A program made the position numbers and the translations under genes. Below, piece after piece: positions 30,374 to 39,381 of a DNA stretch of 64,000 nucleotides (position 1 is its first letter; each line of letters begins with the position of its first letter). The notes below the pieces were generated by a model. That model searched no databases and had not been told where the DNA came from. It worked only from the letters and a program-made list of their open reading frames with translations. The DNA comes from Paludibacter sp. (GTDB taxonomy: Bacteria; Bacteroidota; Bacteroidia; Bacteroidales; Paludibacteraceae), in NCBI GenBank assembly GCA_028691965.1, contig JAQUYE010000001.1, positions 1-64,000 on the forward strand. The letters run 5' to 3'.

Positions 30374-32818
30374 TCAGAGTATAGTGGTCGATTCCTGTAA
30401 CAGCTCTTCTTCGGGAATGATTTCCGTTTCTATAGCTACCGTGTCTTTAGGGATGTAGGTATGACATTTATACTTCAGGGATATTTCCTGCGATGGTTTC
30501 TCCGGGAACTTTCCACGGTATCGGGTGAGTTGTTCGTCTTTTACTACTTTTTCCATGAATAAACCGTAGATAGGTAAAGCAGTTTTACTTCCTTCGCCTA
30601 AACGACCGGTTCGGAAATGCACACTTCGGTGTTCTCCGCCCACCCAGGCTCCGGCAACCAGGTTGTTGGTAACTCCTACAAACCATGCATCCGAATGGTT
30701 GGAAGAGGTTCCTGTTTTCCCCCCGAAATCGGTAGCATAATTAAACAAATCCCACTCCCACAATGCCTGAGTGGTACCACCCGGCTCGGTCATGGTACCT
30801 TTTAATAGTTCAGTCATCAACCAGGCAGTCTGATAGGGTATAACCTGCTTTGTAGTCTTTGCCGCCGAATAAATAAGCTTTCCGTTTTTATCCTCAATAC
30901 GGGTTACTACTACCGGTTCGGTATGCTTCCCTTCGTTCACTATCGTTCCAAACGAATTAACAAGTTCATATAAGGATACATCTGATGAACCAAGGCTCGT
31001 CGAAGGCATATCCTCCAACCTGGTTTTTATCCCCAGCTTATGAGCATAACTAATCACTTCCGGGATTCCGACTTCCCTGGCCAGTTGCACGGCAACAGTA
31101 TTGATCGATCGTGCAAACGCATATTTCAAGGTAACATTACCCCGGTAGGACCAGTCGGCATTTTTAGGTTGCCATACCTTAGGTTCTCCCTTTTCGGTAT
31201 ATTCCCATTTCACGGGTTGATCATAGCGCTTGTCGCAGGGAGCTATTCCATTTTCGATGGCAGCAGTGTACACAAACAACTTAAAGGTAGACCCGGGTTG
31301 TCGTTTCGACTGCGCTACTTTATCGTACTGCCAGAAGTCGTAGTTGATATCTCCGACCCAGGCTTTCACATGTCCGGTACCTGGTTCCATAGCTACAAAG
31401 CCGGTATGAAGGTAATGATTCATGTAGCGGATCGAATCCATAGTACTTAGCAATGTATCTTTACTGATAGCTTCGTAGTCGAAGACCTTCATTGGCCGGG
31501 CTTCGTTCAGGTAAAACCACACAGAGTCGGATTGTTCGCCGAACCGTTTGACCAACGAAGCATACTGATGCGTTTTTTTGGCTATATTCTCTACAAATCC
31601 GGGTATTTCAATTCCTTGTTCATCCCGCCAGGGTACCTGACCGCGCCAGTGCTCAAAAAACCGCTTTTGCAAGGTTCTCATTTGTTCATTGACAGCTTCT
31701 TCGGCATACTTTTGCATGCGGGTGTCGAGCGTAACATGAATCTTAAGTCCGTCGTTATAAATATCATATCCTGTTTTTGCTTCCCACTCTTCGAGGAAGC
31801 GGGCCAGGTGTGAACGGAAATACCTGGCTTCTCCGTCCTGCGATTTTTCTATACTGTACTTAAGTTGAAGTGGAAACAGTTGAAGGGAGTCGCATTCGTG
31901 TTGTGACAGGATCTCCTGTTCAACAAGATTCTGAAGAACTACATTCCGGCGGGCCATCGATCGTTGGGGGTTCAGAACCGGACTGTACGAAGTGGTAGCT
32001 TTCAGGATAGCTACCAGCGTCGCACTCTGTTGGTAATTCAGTTCAGAAGGGTGAACCTTGAAGTAGGTTTTCGCAGCTGTGTATATTCCGTATGCATTAC
32101 TGCCAAAATCGACAGTGTTCAGATACATGGTAAGGATCTCTTCCTTCGTGTAGAATATCTCAATCTTCACTGCTGTAACCCATTCCTTGGTTTTCATGAT
32201 TATCAGTTTCAAGCCCGGTATTGATCCTAATAAACCCGTAGAGTACTGGTTGCGGGTTTTGAACATGTTTTTTACCAATTGCTGTGTAATTGTACTGGCA
32301 CCCCGCGGGTCTCCTTTCAGCATATCCTTAAAAGCGGCAAACAATCCCTGAAAGTCGATTCCGAAATGACGGTAGAAACGTTCATCCTCAGTACTGATAA
32401 GTGCCTCTATCATCCTGGGAGATATTTCGTTGAATGCAACCGGAGTTCTGTTTTCTGAGAAAAACTTCCCGATTTCTTTCCCGTCGGCACTGATGATGGT
32501 GGTAACCAGGCTTTGCTCAGGATTCTCAATTGCTTTCAGGGTAGGTGATTTGCCAAAAAGCCAAAGTATATTCAAATCTACTACAAGTAAATATACCACG
32601 AACATCCAGCTTATGGTAAATGCGATGTTCCCTAACTTACGGTACCAGGGTAAAGACCTGAACCGCGCCATACGGGCTTTGCGCCACTGAATTATTTTTC
32701 GAAAAAGAGTAGTGGTAAATGTACTGATGGCAGGAAATGCTGAGCGTAATTTCTGCACGAATGAGGTAAAAGCAGTTGCGATGTTTTTCCGCATGACTAT
32801 AGTTTGAAAACGCTGCAA
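30374..32818 (-). CDS. Penicillin-binding protein 1A (transglycosylase/transpeptidase)
   Basis: EDERFYRHFGIDFQGLF, GASTITQQLVKN; RQPGSTFKLFVYTAAIE, KTGTSSNHSDAWFVG. Confidence 0.93.
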   Translation of the reverse strand: MQRFQTIVMRKNIATAFTSFVQKLRSAFPAISTFTTTLFRKIIQWRKARMARFRSLPWYRKLGNIAFTISWMFVVYLLVVDLNILWLFGKSPTLKAIENPEQSLVTTIISADGKEIGKFFSENRTPVAFNEISPRMIEALISTEDERFYRHFGIDFQGLFAAFKDMLKGDPRGASTITQQLVKNMFKTRNQYSTGLLGSIPGLKLIIMKTKEWVTAVKIEIFYTKEEILTMYLNTVDFGSNAYGIYTAAKTYFKVHPSELNYQQSATLVAILKATTSYSPVLNPQRSMARRNVVLQNLVEQEILSQHECDSLQLFPLQLKYSIEKSQDGEARYFRSHLARFLEEWEAKTGYDIYNDGLKIHVTLDTRMQKYAEEAVNEQMRTLQKRFFEHWRGQVPWRDEQGIEIPGFVENIAKKTHQYASLVKRFGEQSDSVWFYLNEARPMKVFDYEAISKDTLLSTMDSIRYMNHYLHTGFVAMEPGTGHVKAWVGDINYDFWQYDKVAQSKRQPGSTFKLFVYTAAIENGIAPCDKRYDQPVKWEYTEKGEPKVWQPKNADWSYRGNVTLKYAFARSINTVAVQLAREVGIPEVISYAHKLGIKTRLEDMPSTSLGSSDVSLYELVNSFGTIVNEGKHTEPVVVTRIEDKNGKLIYSAAKTTKQVIPYQTAWLMTELLKGTMTEPGGTTQALWEWDLFNYATDFGGKTGTSSNHSDAWFVGVTNNLVAGAWVGGEHRSVHFRTGRLGEGSKTALPIYGLFMEKVVKDEQLTRYRGKFPEKPSQEISLKYKCHTYIPKDTVAIETEIIPEEELLQESTTIL

Positions 32819-32905
32819 AGGTAATTGAAAGCAAGTGAATTATAATCGACTCTGCAAAAAAATGTTATATATTCAAAACATCAATACTGTAATAGATATT
32901 ATTTG

Positions 32906-32937
32906 TTTGTGAATCTAAAAACTATTCTGTTTCTTTG
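32906..32937 (+). promoter_or_regulatory. Promoter (TTTG-N20-TTTCTTTG) for peroxiredoxin gene
   Basis: -33 TTTG 32906-32909, N20, -7 with one mismatch to TAnnTTTG. Confidence 0.5.
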
Positions 32938-32949
32938 CATCAGTTAAAC

Positions 32950-32961
32950 GAACAAATGTTC
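32950..32961. promoter_or_regulatory. Dyad GAACA-AA-TGTTC, candidate operator upstream of peroxiredoxin
   Basis: Perfect 5-bp arms; near-identical dyad GAGCAAATGTTC at 33796-33807. Confidence 0.5.
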
Positions 32962-32997
32962 ACATAAAAAAGTATTAAATCTATAAAAATCAGTAGT

Positions 32998-33711
32998 ATG
33001 GAAACAAATGAAATGTATGTAATGCCACGTATTGGCGAAAAGGCTCCTTCTTTCAAAGCAGTAACAACACAGGGTGATATTAACTTCCCCGAAGATTACT
33101 CAGGTAAATGGACTATTCTGTTTAGTCACCCGGCCGACTTTACACCGGTTTGTACTTCAGAATTTATGACTTTTGCAACAATGGAAAAAGAGTTTAAAGC
33201 ACTGAACACTGAATTGGTTGGTCTATCTGTTGACGGACTTTACAGTCACATTGCCTGGTTGCGTACCATCAAGGAAAAGATCGAGTACAAAGGAATGAAG
33301 AATGTTGAAGTTAACTTCCCGCTTATCGAAGACATCACTATGGAAGTGGCTAAGAAATACGGAATGATACAGCCGGGCGAAAGTTCAACAAAAGCTGTAC
33401 GTGCAGTATTCTTTATCGATCCTCAAGGTATTATCCGTACCATTATTTACTACCCGCTTTCATTAGGTCGTAATTTCGACGAACTGAAACGCGTCATTAT
33501 TGGTTTGCAAACAGCTGATGCATTTGGCGTAGCTCTTCCAGCCGACTGGCGTCCGGGTGACGAAGTGATTGTTCCTACAGCAGGCTCTTGTGGAACAGCT
33601 AAAGCCCGCATGCAGGGTGAAGAAGGTGAAATGACTTGCTACGACTGGTTCTTCTGTACCAAGAAACTGGCTAAAAGCGAAGTCGAAAATAAACTTGGCA
33701 CCAAACTATGA
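32998..33711 (+). CDS. Prx6-type peroxiredoxin
   Basis: LFSHPADFTPVCTSEFMTFA active site; C-terminal MTCYDWFFCTKK typical of long Prx6 proteins. Confidence 0.93.
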   Translation: METNEMYVMPRIGEKAPSFKAVTTQGDINFPEDYSGKWTILFSHPADFTPVCTSEFMTFATMEKEFKALNTELVGLSVDGLYSHIAWLRTIKEKIEYKGMKNVEVNFPLIEDITMEVAKKYGMIQPGESSTKAVRAVFFIDPQGIIRTIIYYPLSLGRNFDELKRVIIGLQTADAFGVALPADWRPGDEVIVPTAGSCGTAKARMQGEEGEMTCYDWFFCTKKLAKSEVENKLGTKL

Positions 33712-33740
33712 AAATAAGTAAAGGTAATTTACCTTAACCG

Positions 33741-33773
33741 AAAGGAGAAACTCAACGAGTTTCTCCTTTTTTT
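33741..33773 (+). terminator. Rho-independent terminator after peroxiredoxin gene
   Basis: aaaggagaaactc-aac-gagtttctccttttttt. Confidence 0.88.
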
Positions 33774-33795
33774 TATGTTAAATAATAATAGTAAT

Positions 33796-33807
33796 GAGCA
33801 AATGTTC
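33796..33807. promoter_or_regulatory. Dyad GAGCA-AA-TGTTC, candidate operator of the NifX/MinD cluster
   Basis: 11/12 identity to the dyad upstream of the peroxiredoxin gene; about where a -33 element would lie for the -7-like TTACTTTG at 33819-33826. Confidence 0.5.
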
Positions 33808-33840
33808 ATAATAATGATTTACTTTGCAGCACGAAATTAA

Positions 33841-34167
33841 ATGTTTAAGTTTATGAAAGTAGCCATATCTGCTACCGGTGATACGGTAGAGTCTTCAGTG
33901 GATAGCCGTTTCGGACGGTGTAGTTTTTTTGCAATCTTTGATACCGATACTCATAATGTGAAGTTTATCACCAATACTGCTGCCGAATCATCACAGGGTG
34001 CAGGACCTGCAGCAGTTCAATTATTGGCGGGTAATCAGGTGCAACAAGTAGTTTCCGGTGAATTTGGAATGAAGGTAAAGCCCTTATTGGAGCAACTCTC
34101 TATTAAAATGCTGAACTTACAAAATGGTCAGCACACAATCCTGGATGTTTTGAAACAATTCAAGTAA
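33841..34167 (+). CDS. Dinitrogenase iron-molybdenum cofactor-binding (NifX/DIM6) family protein (start may be ATG 33853)
   Basis: MKVAISATGDTVESSVDSRFGRCSFFAIFDTDT...AAESSQGAGPAAVQLLAGNQVQQVVSGEFGMKV. Confidence 0.88.
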   Translation: MFKFMKVAISATGDTVESSVDSRFGRCSFFAIFDTDTHNVKFITNTAAESSQGAGPAAVQLLAGNQVQQVVSGEFGMKVKPLLEQLSIKMLNLQNGQHTILDVLKQFK

Positions 34168-34173
34168 CTTGTT

Positions 34174-35070
34174 ATGAACAATAAAAAGCCCGGCTTTACA
34201 ATTGCAGTGGCTAGTGGTAAAGGTGGAACCGGAAAGACTTTTATTAGTACTAATCTGTTCAATACACTTCAAAAATACTCCTACAAAGTGACTCTGGTCG
34301 ATTGTGATGCCGAAGAACCAAATGCCCGTCAGTTTACCGGTGGTAAAAAGGTATCAACAAAGCTAGTGACGCAACTTGTGCCGGTGATTGATGAAAGTAA
34401 ATGTGTGTATTGCGGGAAATGCTTTGAATACTGTACCTATAACGCAATTTTCTTTGTAAAGGAGGCCCGGATGATCCGGGTGTTGGATGATTTGTGTCAT
34501 GGCTGTGGTGCATGTACGGTCGCCTGTGAACCGTACGGAGCCATTCACGAAAAAGAAGATGAGTTGGGTACAGTTAACCACTACGAAATTACTCCCGGTG
34601 TAACAGTTGTGGAGGCCCGTACGAAGGTAGGAGTTCACTCTTCAGTGAAAGTGGTTAAAGAAGCTATTCGTTCAGCATATGATGCAGATGTGGTGGTGCT
34701 TGATTCTCCTCCGGGAACTTCCTGTCCGTTTATTCAAACGGTTGCATCAGCCGATTTTGTAGTATTGGTAACTGAGCCGACACCTTTCGGAATGAGTGAT
34801 TTAAAACAATCTGTAGAAACGCTCAGGCACATGGGGAAACCCTGTGGAGTGATTGTCAACAGGGCAGGTTTGGGTACAAACGAAGTGTATGATTATCTGA
34901 GTTCGGAGCAACTTCCCTTGTTGATGAACATTCCTTTTGATCGTTCAATTGCCCGGATTTATTCCGAAGGTAACCTGCTTACTGAGCAGGATGACGGTTG
35001 GCAAATGCAGTTTAATCTAATGTATAATCTAATAACCGAACGGTATGGAATTAGCTGTAATAAGTGGTAA
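34174..35070 (+). CDS. MinD/Mrp-like P-loop ATPase with inserted 2x[4Fe-4S] ferredoxin domain
   Basis: ASGKGGTGKTFISTNL; CVYCGKCFEYCTYNAI, CHGCGACTVACEPYGAI; VVVLDSPPGTSCP. Confidence 0.92.
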   Translation: MNNKKPGFTIAVASGKGGTGKTFISTNLFNTLQKYSYKVTLVDCDAEEPNARQFTGGKKVSTKLVTQLVPVIDESKCVYCGKCFEYCTYNAIFFVKEARMIRVLDDLCHGCGACTVACEPYGAIHEKEDELGTVNHYEITPGVTVVEARTKVGVHSSVKVVKEAIRSAYDADVVVLDSPPGTSCPFIQTVASADFVVLVTEPTPFGMSDLKQSVETLRHMGKPCGVIVNRAGLGTNEVYDYLSSEQLPLLMNIPFDRSIARIYSEGNLLTEQDDGWQMQFNLMYNLITERYGISCNKW

Positions 35071-35926
35071 GGGAGGTACCGGCAAAAGTAGTGTGAGTGC
35101 AGCATTTGCAAGCTTACACGAACGTATTGTGTTAGCCGATTGCGATGTGGATGCAGCCAATCTTTTTTTGTTGTTTAATCCCGTTAACGACGAAGAAATG
35201 GTGTTTGTTTCGGGACATAAGGCTGTTATTGACAGGGAAAAATGTACGGATTGTGGTCATTGTGTTTCTTATTGTCGTTTTGATGCAATTGATGTACGAA
35301 ATGACGAAGTGTGGATTAACGAGATAGCGTGTGATGGTTGTGAACTTTGTGCCCGTGTCTGTCCCGAAGAAGCTATTGCAATGGTGCCGGAAGCTGATAG
35401 CCGGATGTATAGTGGAAGTTTTAGAAAAGGGAAAATGGTGTACGGGCGCCTGGCTCCGGGAGAAGAGAATTCGGGGCGTCTGGTAGATCTTGTACGCAAA
35501 CAAGCAAAAGAAATAGCCAAAAAGGAGAACATTGCTACTATTCTGTTGGATGGCCCTCCGGGAATTGGTTGTCCGGTTCTTTCTACTATTACCGGTGTTG
35601 ATCATGTAGTTATCGTTACTGAACCTACCTTGTCGGGATTACATGATCTGAAACGAGCAGTTGAGCTTACGCATAATTATGATATTCCTACCAGTGTAAT
35701 CATCAATAAATATGATTTGAACGAAGCTATTGCATTGCAGATAAAAGCATATTGTTCGTTTGAAGGATTGATGGTAGTTGCCATGCTTCCTTTTGATCGC
35801 AGGGTTGTAGAGGCCATGGTTCACTGTAAAAGTATCGTTGAATATGCTCCTGATTCCGAAGTTTCAAAGCTACTTCAATCAGCATGTAAGAAAATTACCC
35901 ATGGATGGGCTGTAGGTTGCGTTTAA
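35045..35926 (+). CDS. MinD/Mrp-like P-loop ATPase with inserted ferredoxin domain (paralogue)
   Basis: ISGKGGTGKSSVSAAF; CTDCGHCVSYCRFDAI, CDGCELCARVCPEEAI; ILLDGPPGIGCPV; overlaps previous ORF by 26 bp. Confidence 0.92.
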   Translation: MELAVISGKGGTGKSSVSAAFASLHERIVLADCDVDAANLFLLFNPVNDEEMVFVSGHKAVIDREKCTDCGHCVSYCRFDAIDVRNDEVWINEIACDGCELCARVCPEEAIAMVPEADSRMYSGSFRKGKMVYGRLAPGEENSGRLVDLVRKQAKEIAKKENIATILLDGPPGIGCPVLSTITGVDHVVIVTEPTLSGLHDLKRAVELTHNYDIPTSVIINKYDLNEAIALQIKAYCSFEGLMVVAMLPFDRRVVEAMVHCKSIVEYAPDSEVSKLLQSACKKITHGWAVGCV

Positions 35927-35945
35927 TATTAAATACAAATTCATT

Positions 35946-37637
35946 ATGAGTCAGAAACGAATAATCGTAATCGGTGGTTCAGCTGCCGGACCAAAGGCAG
36001 CATCACGTGCTCGCCGATTGGATGAAAATGCTGAAATTACACTTATTCAGAAGTCGGCTGACCTGTCGATGGCTTCCTGTGGATATCCTTATTATGTTGG
36101 AGGTTTTTTTGACGACCGGAACCAGCTTTTATGCTCTCCTGCAGGTGTTGTAAGAGATTCACGTTTTTTTTGGAATGCCAAAAAGATTGAAACTCTGGTG
36201 AACACTGAGGTGATAGGTATTGACAGGGTTAAAAAAGAAGTTAGTTACATAAATCTGCTCACCGGAGAGAAAAACTCGGCTTTGTACGACAAATTAGTTC
36301 TTGCCACTGGAGCTACACCACGAAAACCACCTGTTCCTGGAATTGATTTAACGGGGGTAACTACCTTGCAATCCATGCAGGATGCTGATTACCTTCGAAA
36401 AGTGCGTGACGAGGGTATAATTAAAAAAGCTGTAATTATCGGAGGTGGATTGATTGGTATAGAAACCACCGAGGCACTGCACCTGGCGGGTATCGAAATT
36501 ACCATGGTAGAAATGCTTCCCCAGTTGCTTACTTTCCTTGATTTCCAAATGGCAAAGTTAGTAGAGAAGTATGTACAGGGTAAAGTAAATGTAATCCTCA
36601 ACAATGGGGTAACTGAATTTAAAGGTGAAAATGGTGTCCTTAAAACGGTAAAGTTACAGGATGGTACAGAAATTCCCTGTGATTTAGCTGTACTGGCCAT
36701 TGGTGTGCAGCCAAATGTAAAACTTGCACAGTCTGTTGGCCTGGAGATAGGAACAACAGGGGGAATTAAGGTGAATGAGTATTTACAGACGAGTGATTCC
36801 GATATATATGCTGTGGGCGACTGTATTGAAGTTCCACACCTTATTACAGGTATGCATGTTCATGCTCCTTTCGGCGATTTAGCTAACCTTCAGGGAAGAA
36901 TAGTAGGAGAGAATCTTATAGTGGGGAATGTGACTACTTTTCCGGGAACTATACAAACAGGGATATGTAAAGTGTTCGATTTTGGGGTGGGTTCGACTGG
37001 TTTATCTGAAAAGAACGCTCAGAAAGCAGGCCTTACAAATATAGCAACTGTGGTGAATGCCAGTCTCGACAAGCCGGGCTTTATGCAAGGTAAACTATTG
37101 ATAACTAAATTAATTGTCGAACGAGCAACTCATCGTATTCTTGGTGCTCAGGTTATAGGTCCTGGTGAGGTAAGCAAACAGCTGGCAATCTGGGCTATGG
37201 CTATTCAGGGGAAAATGACTGTCGAACAAATGGTAAATGTTGATTTACCCTATGCACCTCCTTACTCCCTGGCGATTGACCACAGTATAGCTACTGCTCA
37301 TGTTATGCAGAACAAACTTCGTGGTTTGTTTAAGGGAATATCAGCAATAGAATTAAATGAATTGGTAACAAATGATAAATCTCCATACTTGTTGGATGTA
37401 AGAAATCCCGACGAGTTTGAACAGTTACGGCTTGGCATTGGTGAAGTGTTACTTCCACTGGGGCAGCTTCGTAAACGACTAACCGAACTACCGGAAGATA
37501 AAAACACCGAAATTGTTGTATGGTGTAAAATATCTCTGCGGGGATACGAGGCGGCTTTAATTCTTCAGGCAAATGGGTATAAGCAGGTAAGGGTGCTTGA
37601 AGGAGGGTTAATGGCCTGGCCTTTTGTAACAAAATAA
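35946..37637 (+). CDS. CoA-disulfide reductase-like FAD/NAD(P) oxidoreductase with C-terminal rhodanese domain
   Basis: VIGGSAAGPKAASRARRLD, SADLSMASCGYPYYVGG; VIIGGGLIGIETTEALHLAG; YAVGDCIEV; C-terminal VWCKISLRGYEAALIL rhodanese loop. Confidence 0.92.
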   Translation: MSQKRIIVIGGSAAGPKAASRARRLDENAEITLIQKSADLSMASCGYPYYVGGFFDDRNQLLCSPAGVVRDSRFFWNAKKIETLVNTEVIGIDRVKKEVSYINLLTGEKNSALYDKLVLATGATPRKPPVPGIDLTGVTTLQSMQDADYLRKVRDEGIIKKAVIIGGGLIGIETTEALHLAGIEITMVEMLPQLLTFLDFQMAKLVEKYVQGKVNVILNNGVTEFKGENGVLKTVKLQDGTEIPCDLAVLAIGVQPNVKLAQSVGLEIGTTGGIKVNEYLQTSDSDIYAVGDCIEVPHLITGMHVHAPFGDLANLQGRIVGENLIVGNVTTFPGTIQTGICKVFDFGVGSTGLSEKNAQKAGLTNIATVVNASLDKPGFMQGKLLITKLIVERATHRILGAQVIGPGEVSKQLAIWAMAIQGKMTVEQMVNVDLPYAPPYSLAIDHSIATAHVMQNKLRGLFKGISAIELNELVTNDKSPYLLDVRNPDEFEQLRLGIGEVLLPLGQLRKRLTELPEDKNTEIVVWCKISLRGYEAALILQANGYKQVRVLEGGLMAWPFVTK

Positions 37638-37655
37638 CTAATTAACTATAATTAT

Positions 37656-38012
37656 ATGAATAAAATTATTGCGGTTCCGTTGGAACAAGGAGTGCTGTGC
37701 GAGCACTTCGGACATTGCGAACAATTTGCCATTGTTCAGATAGAAAACAATACAATAGCCGATGTGCGGATTTTAACCCCTCCGGAGCATGTACCCGGTT
37801 TATATCCCAGGTGGGTAGCTGGATTCGGTGTGACCGACGTTATTGCCGGAGGTATGGGCCAAAAGGCTATTGACTTGTTTCACCAGCAAAACATCAATGC
37901 GTTTGTCGGTGCTCCTAAGCTGGGAGCCGAAGAGCTGGTAATGGCATTTATTGATGACGAACTTGAGTTAAGTGCAAATTATTGCAATCACGATCACGAT
38001 CATCATCATTAA
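37656..38012 (+). CDS. NifX/DIM6-family protein with His-rich C-terminus
   Basis: IIAVPLEQGVLCEHFGHCEQFAIVQIENN...AGGMGQKAIDLFHQQNINAFVG; tail NYCNHDHDHHH. Confidence 0.9.
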   Translation: MNKIIAVPLEQGVLCEHFGHCEQFAIVQIENNTIADVRILTPPEHVPGLYPRWVAGFGVTDVIAGGMGQKAIDLFHQQNINAFVGAPKLGAEELVMAFIDDELELSANYCNHDHDHHH

Positions 38013-38090
38013 CACTACAACTAACTTCAAAAGGGGGGAGCTAAACATTCATTGAGTTAAACTTGTTACTGACTACACGACAAATTTATG

Positions 38091-38098
38091 TACCTTTG
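38091..38098 (+). promoter_or_regulatory. -7 box (TACCTTTG) upstream of DUF134 gene
   Basis: Exact TAnnTTTG, 26 bp before the ATG. Confidence 0.45.
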
Positions 38099-38124
38099 TT
38101 CTGTTAATTCACGTATACATCAGA

Positions 38125-38541
38125 ATGCCACGTCCTAAAAGCTCAAGAAGAATAGTTTCTCCCCCCCTGATGAAAGGGTATAAGCCCTTTGGAATACCAC
38201 GCAGAGAGCTTGAATCGGTTGTACTCAGTATCGACGAGTACGAATCCATTCGTTTGCTCGACTACGAAGGGATGGTACAGGAGCAGGCTGCCGAACAAAT
38301 GAATGTGTCGCGACCTACCCTGACCAGAATTTATGAGAGTGCGCGCCGATCGATGGCAAAAGCTTTTGTAGAGGGCAAGATGATACTTATTGAAGGGGGT
38401 AATGTTGAGTTTGAACACGATTGGTACCGTTGTCGTAAGTGTCATAAATTAATAGCCGGACTTAATCAACACCTGCCTTGTAAAAATTGCGATCGATACA
38501 ATAACGAAGAACTAACGCTTATATACCAGCAAAAAGAATGA
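38125..38541 (+). CDS. DUF134-family predicted DNA-binding protein with zinc-ribbon-like C-terminus
   Basis: MPRPKSSRRIVSPPLMKGYKPFGIPRRELESVVLSIDEYESIRLLDYEGMVQEQAAEQMNVSRPTLTRIYESAR; CRKCHKLIAGLNQHLPCKNC. Confidence 0.93.
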   Translation: MPRPKSSRRIVSPPLMKGYKPFGIPRRELESVVLSIDEYESIRLLDYEGMVQEQAAEQMNVSRPTLTRIYESARRSMAKAFVEGKMILIEGGNVEFEHDWYRCRKCHKLIAGLNQHLPCKNCDRYNNEELTLIYQQKE

Positions 38542-39368
38542 AAGTTATAGTTCTGTCTGATAACCGTAGTGCCAACCCGGACTATCAAACGGAGCATGGT
38601 TTGTCGGTTTATGTCGAAACTTCCGAATACCGCTATTTGCTTGATACGGGCGCTTCGGGTTTGTTTATCCGAAACGCTGCCATTGCAGGGGTTGACCTTA
38701 GTCTGGTGGATTATGTGATTTTATCACACGGACACAGTGATCATACCGGAGGATTAGACGCCTTTCTGCGCATCAATCACAGCGCGAAGATAATTATATC
38801 AGACCTGGCTTTAAGTCAGCGGTTATACTCTAAACGAAACGGTTTCCGTGAAATCGGGTCGTCTGTCGATGTGCGACGGGTGACCGATCGGATGATGTAT
38901 GTCGACGGCTTGTGTGCAATCAATAACGAAGCAAGGGTATTCAGGCTTACCGAAACTCCATTCCCTACACCTCTTGCCAATTCAACTCTTTACAAGGGTG
39001 AGCCGGAACATGTACAGCCCGATGATTTCAGTCATGAAATAGTGGTGGTTATAGGTAATGATAAACCCTTTGTTTTTACGGGCTGTGCACACAAAGGCCT
39101 GCTGAATATCCTGCATGCAGTGCGAACCCAACTCAACACTGAACCGGGTATCGTGTTTGGCGGTTTTCACCTGGTTGATTCTACAGTGGGACAGTCGTAC
39201 GAAACAACTGAAACCATTACTTCCCTTGCTGATCAGTTGATACACGAGTATCCTGATACCCGTTTTTTTACCGGTCATTGTACCGGCGATAGTGCCTGTT
39301 CAATCTTAAAATCATCCATCCCCGATTATCTGTATCAATTTGGGGTAGGAGATTTATATACCTTTTAA
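38538..39368 (+). CDS. MBL-fold metallohydrolase (COG1237-like)
   Basis: YVILSHGHSDHTGGLDAFL, TGCAHKGLLNIL, FTGHCTGDSACSIL; ATGA overlap with DUF134 gene. Confidence 0.88.
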   Translation: MKVIVLSDNRSANPDYQTEHGLSVYVETSEYRYLLDTGASGLFIRNAAIAGVDLSLVDYVILSHGHSDHTGGLDAFLRINHSAKIIISDLALSQRLYSKRNGFREIGSSVDVRRVTDRMMYVDGLCAINNEARVFRLTETPFPTPLANSTLYKGEPEHVQPDDFSHEIVVVIGNDKPFVFTGCAHKGLLNILHAVRTQLNTEPGIVFGGFHLVDSTVGQSYETTETITSLADQLIHEYPDTRFFTGHCTGDSACSILKSSIPDYLYQFGVGDLYTF

Positions 39369-39381
39369 TACCTATATACGT

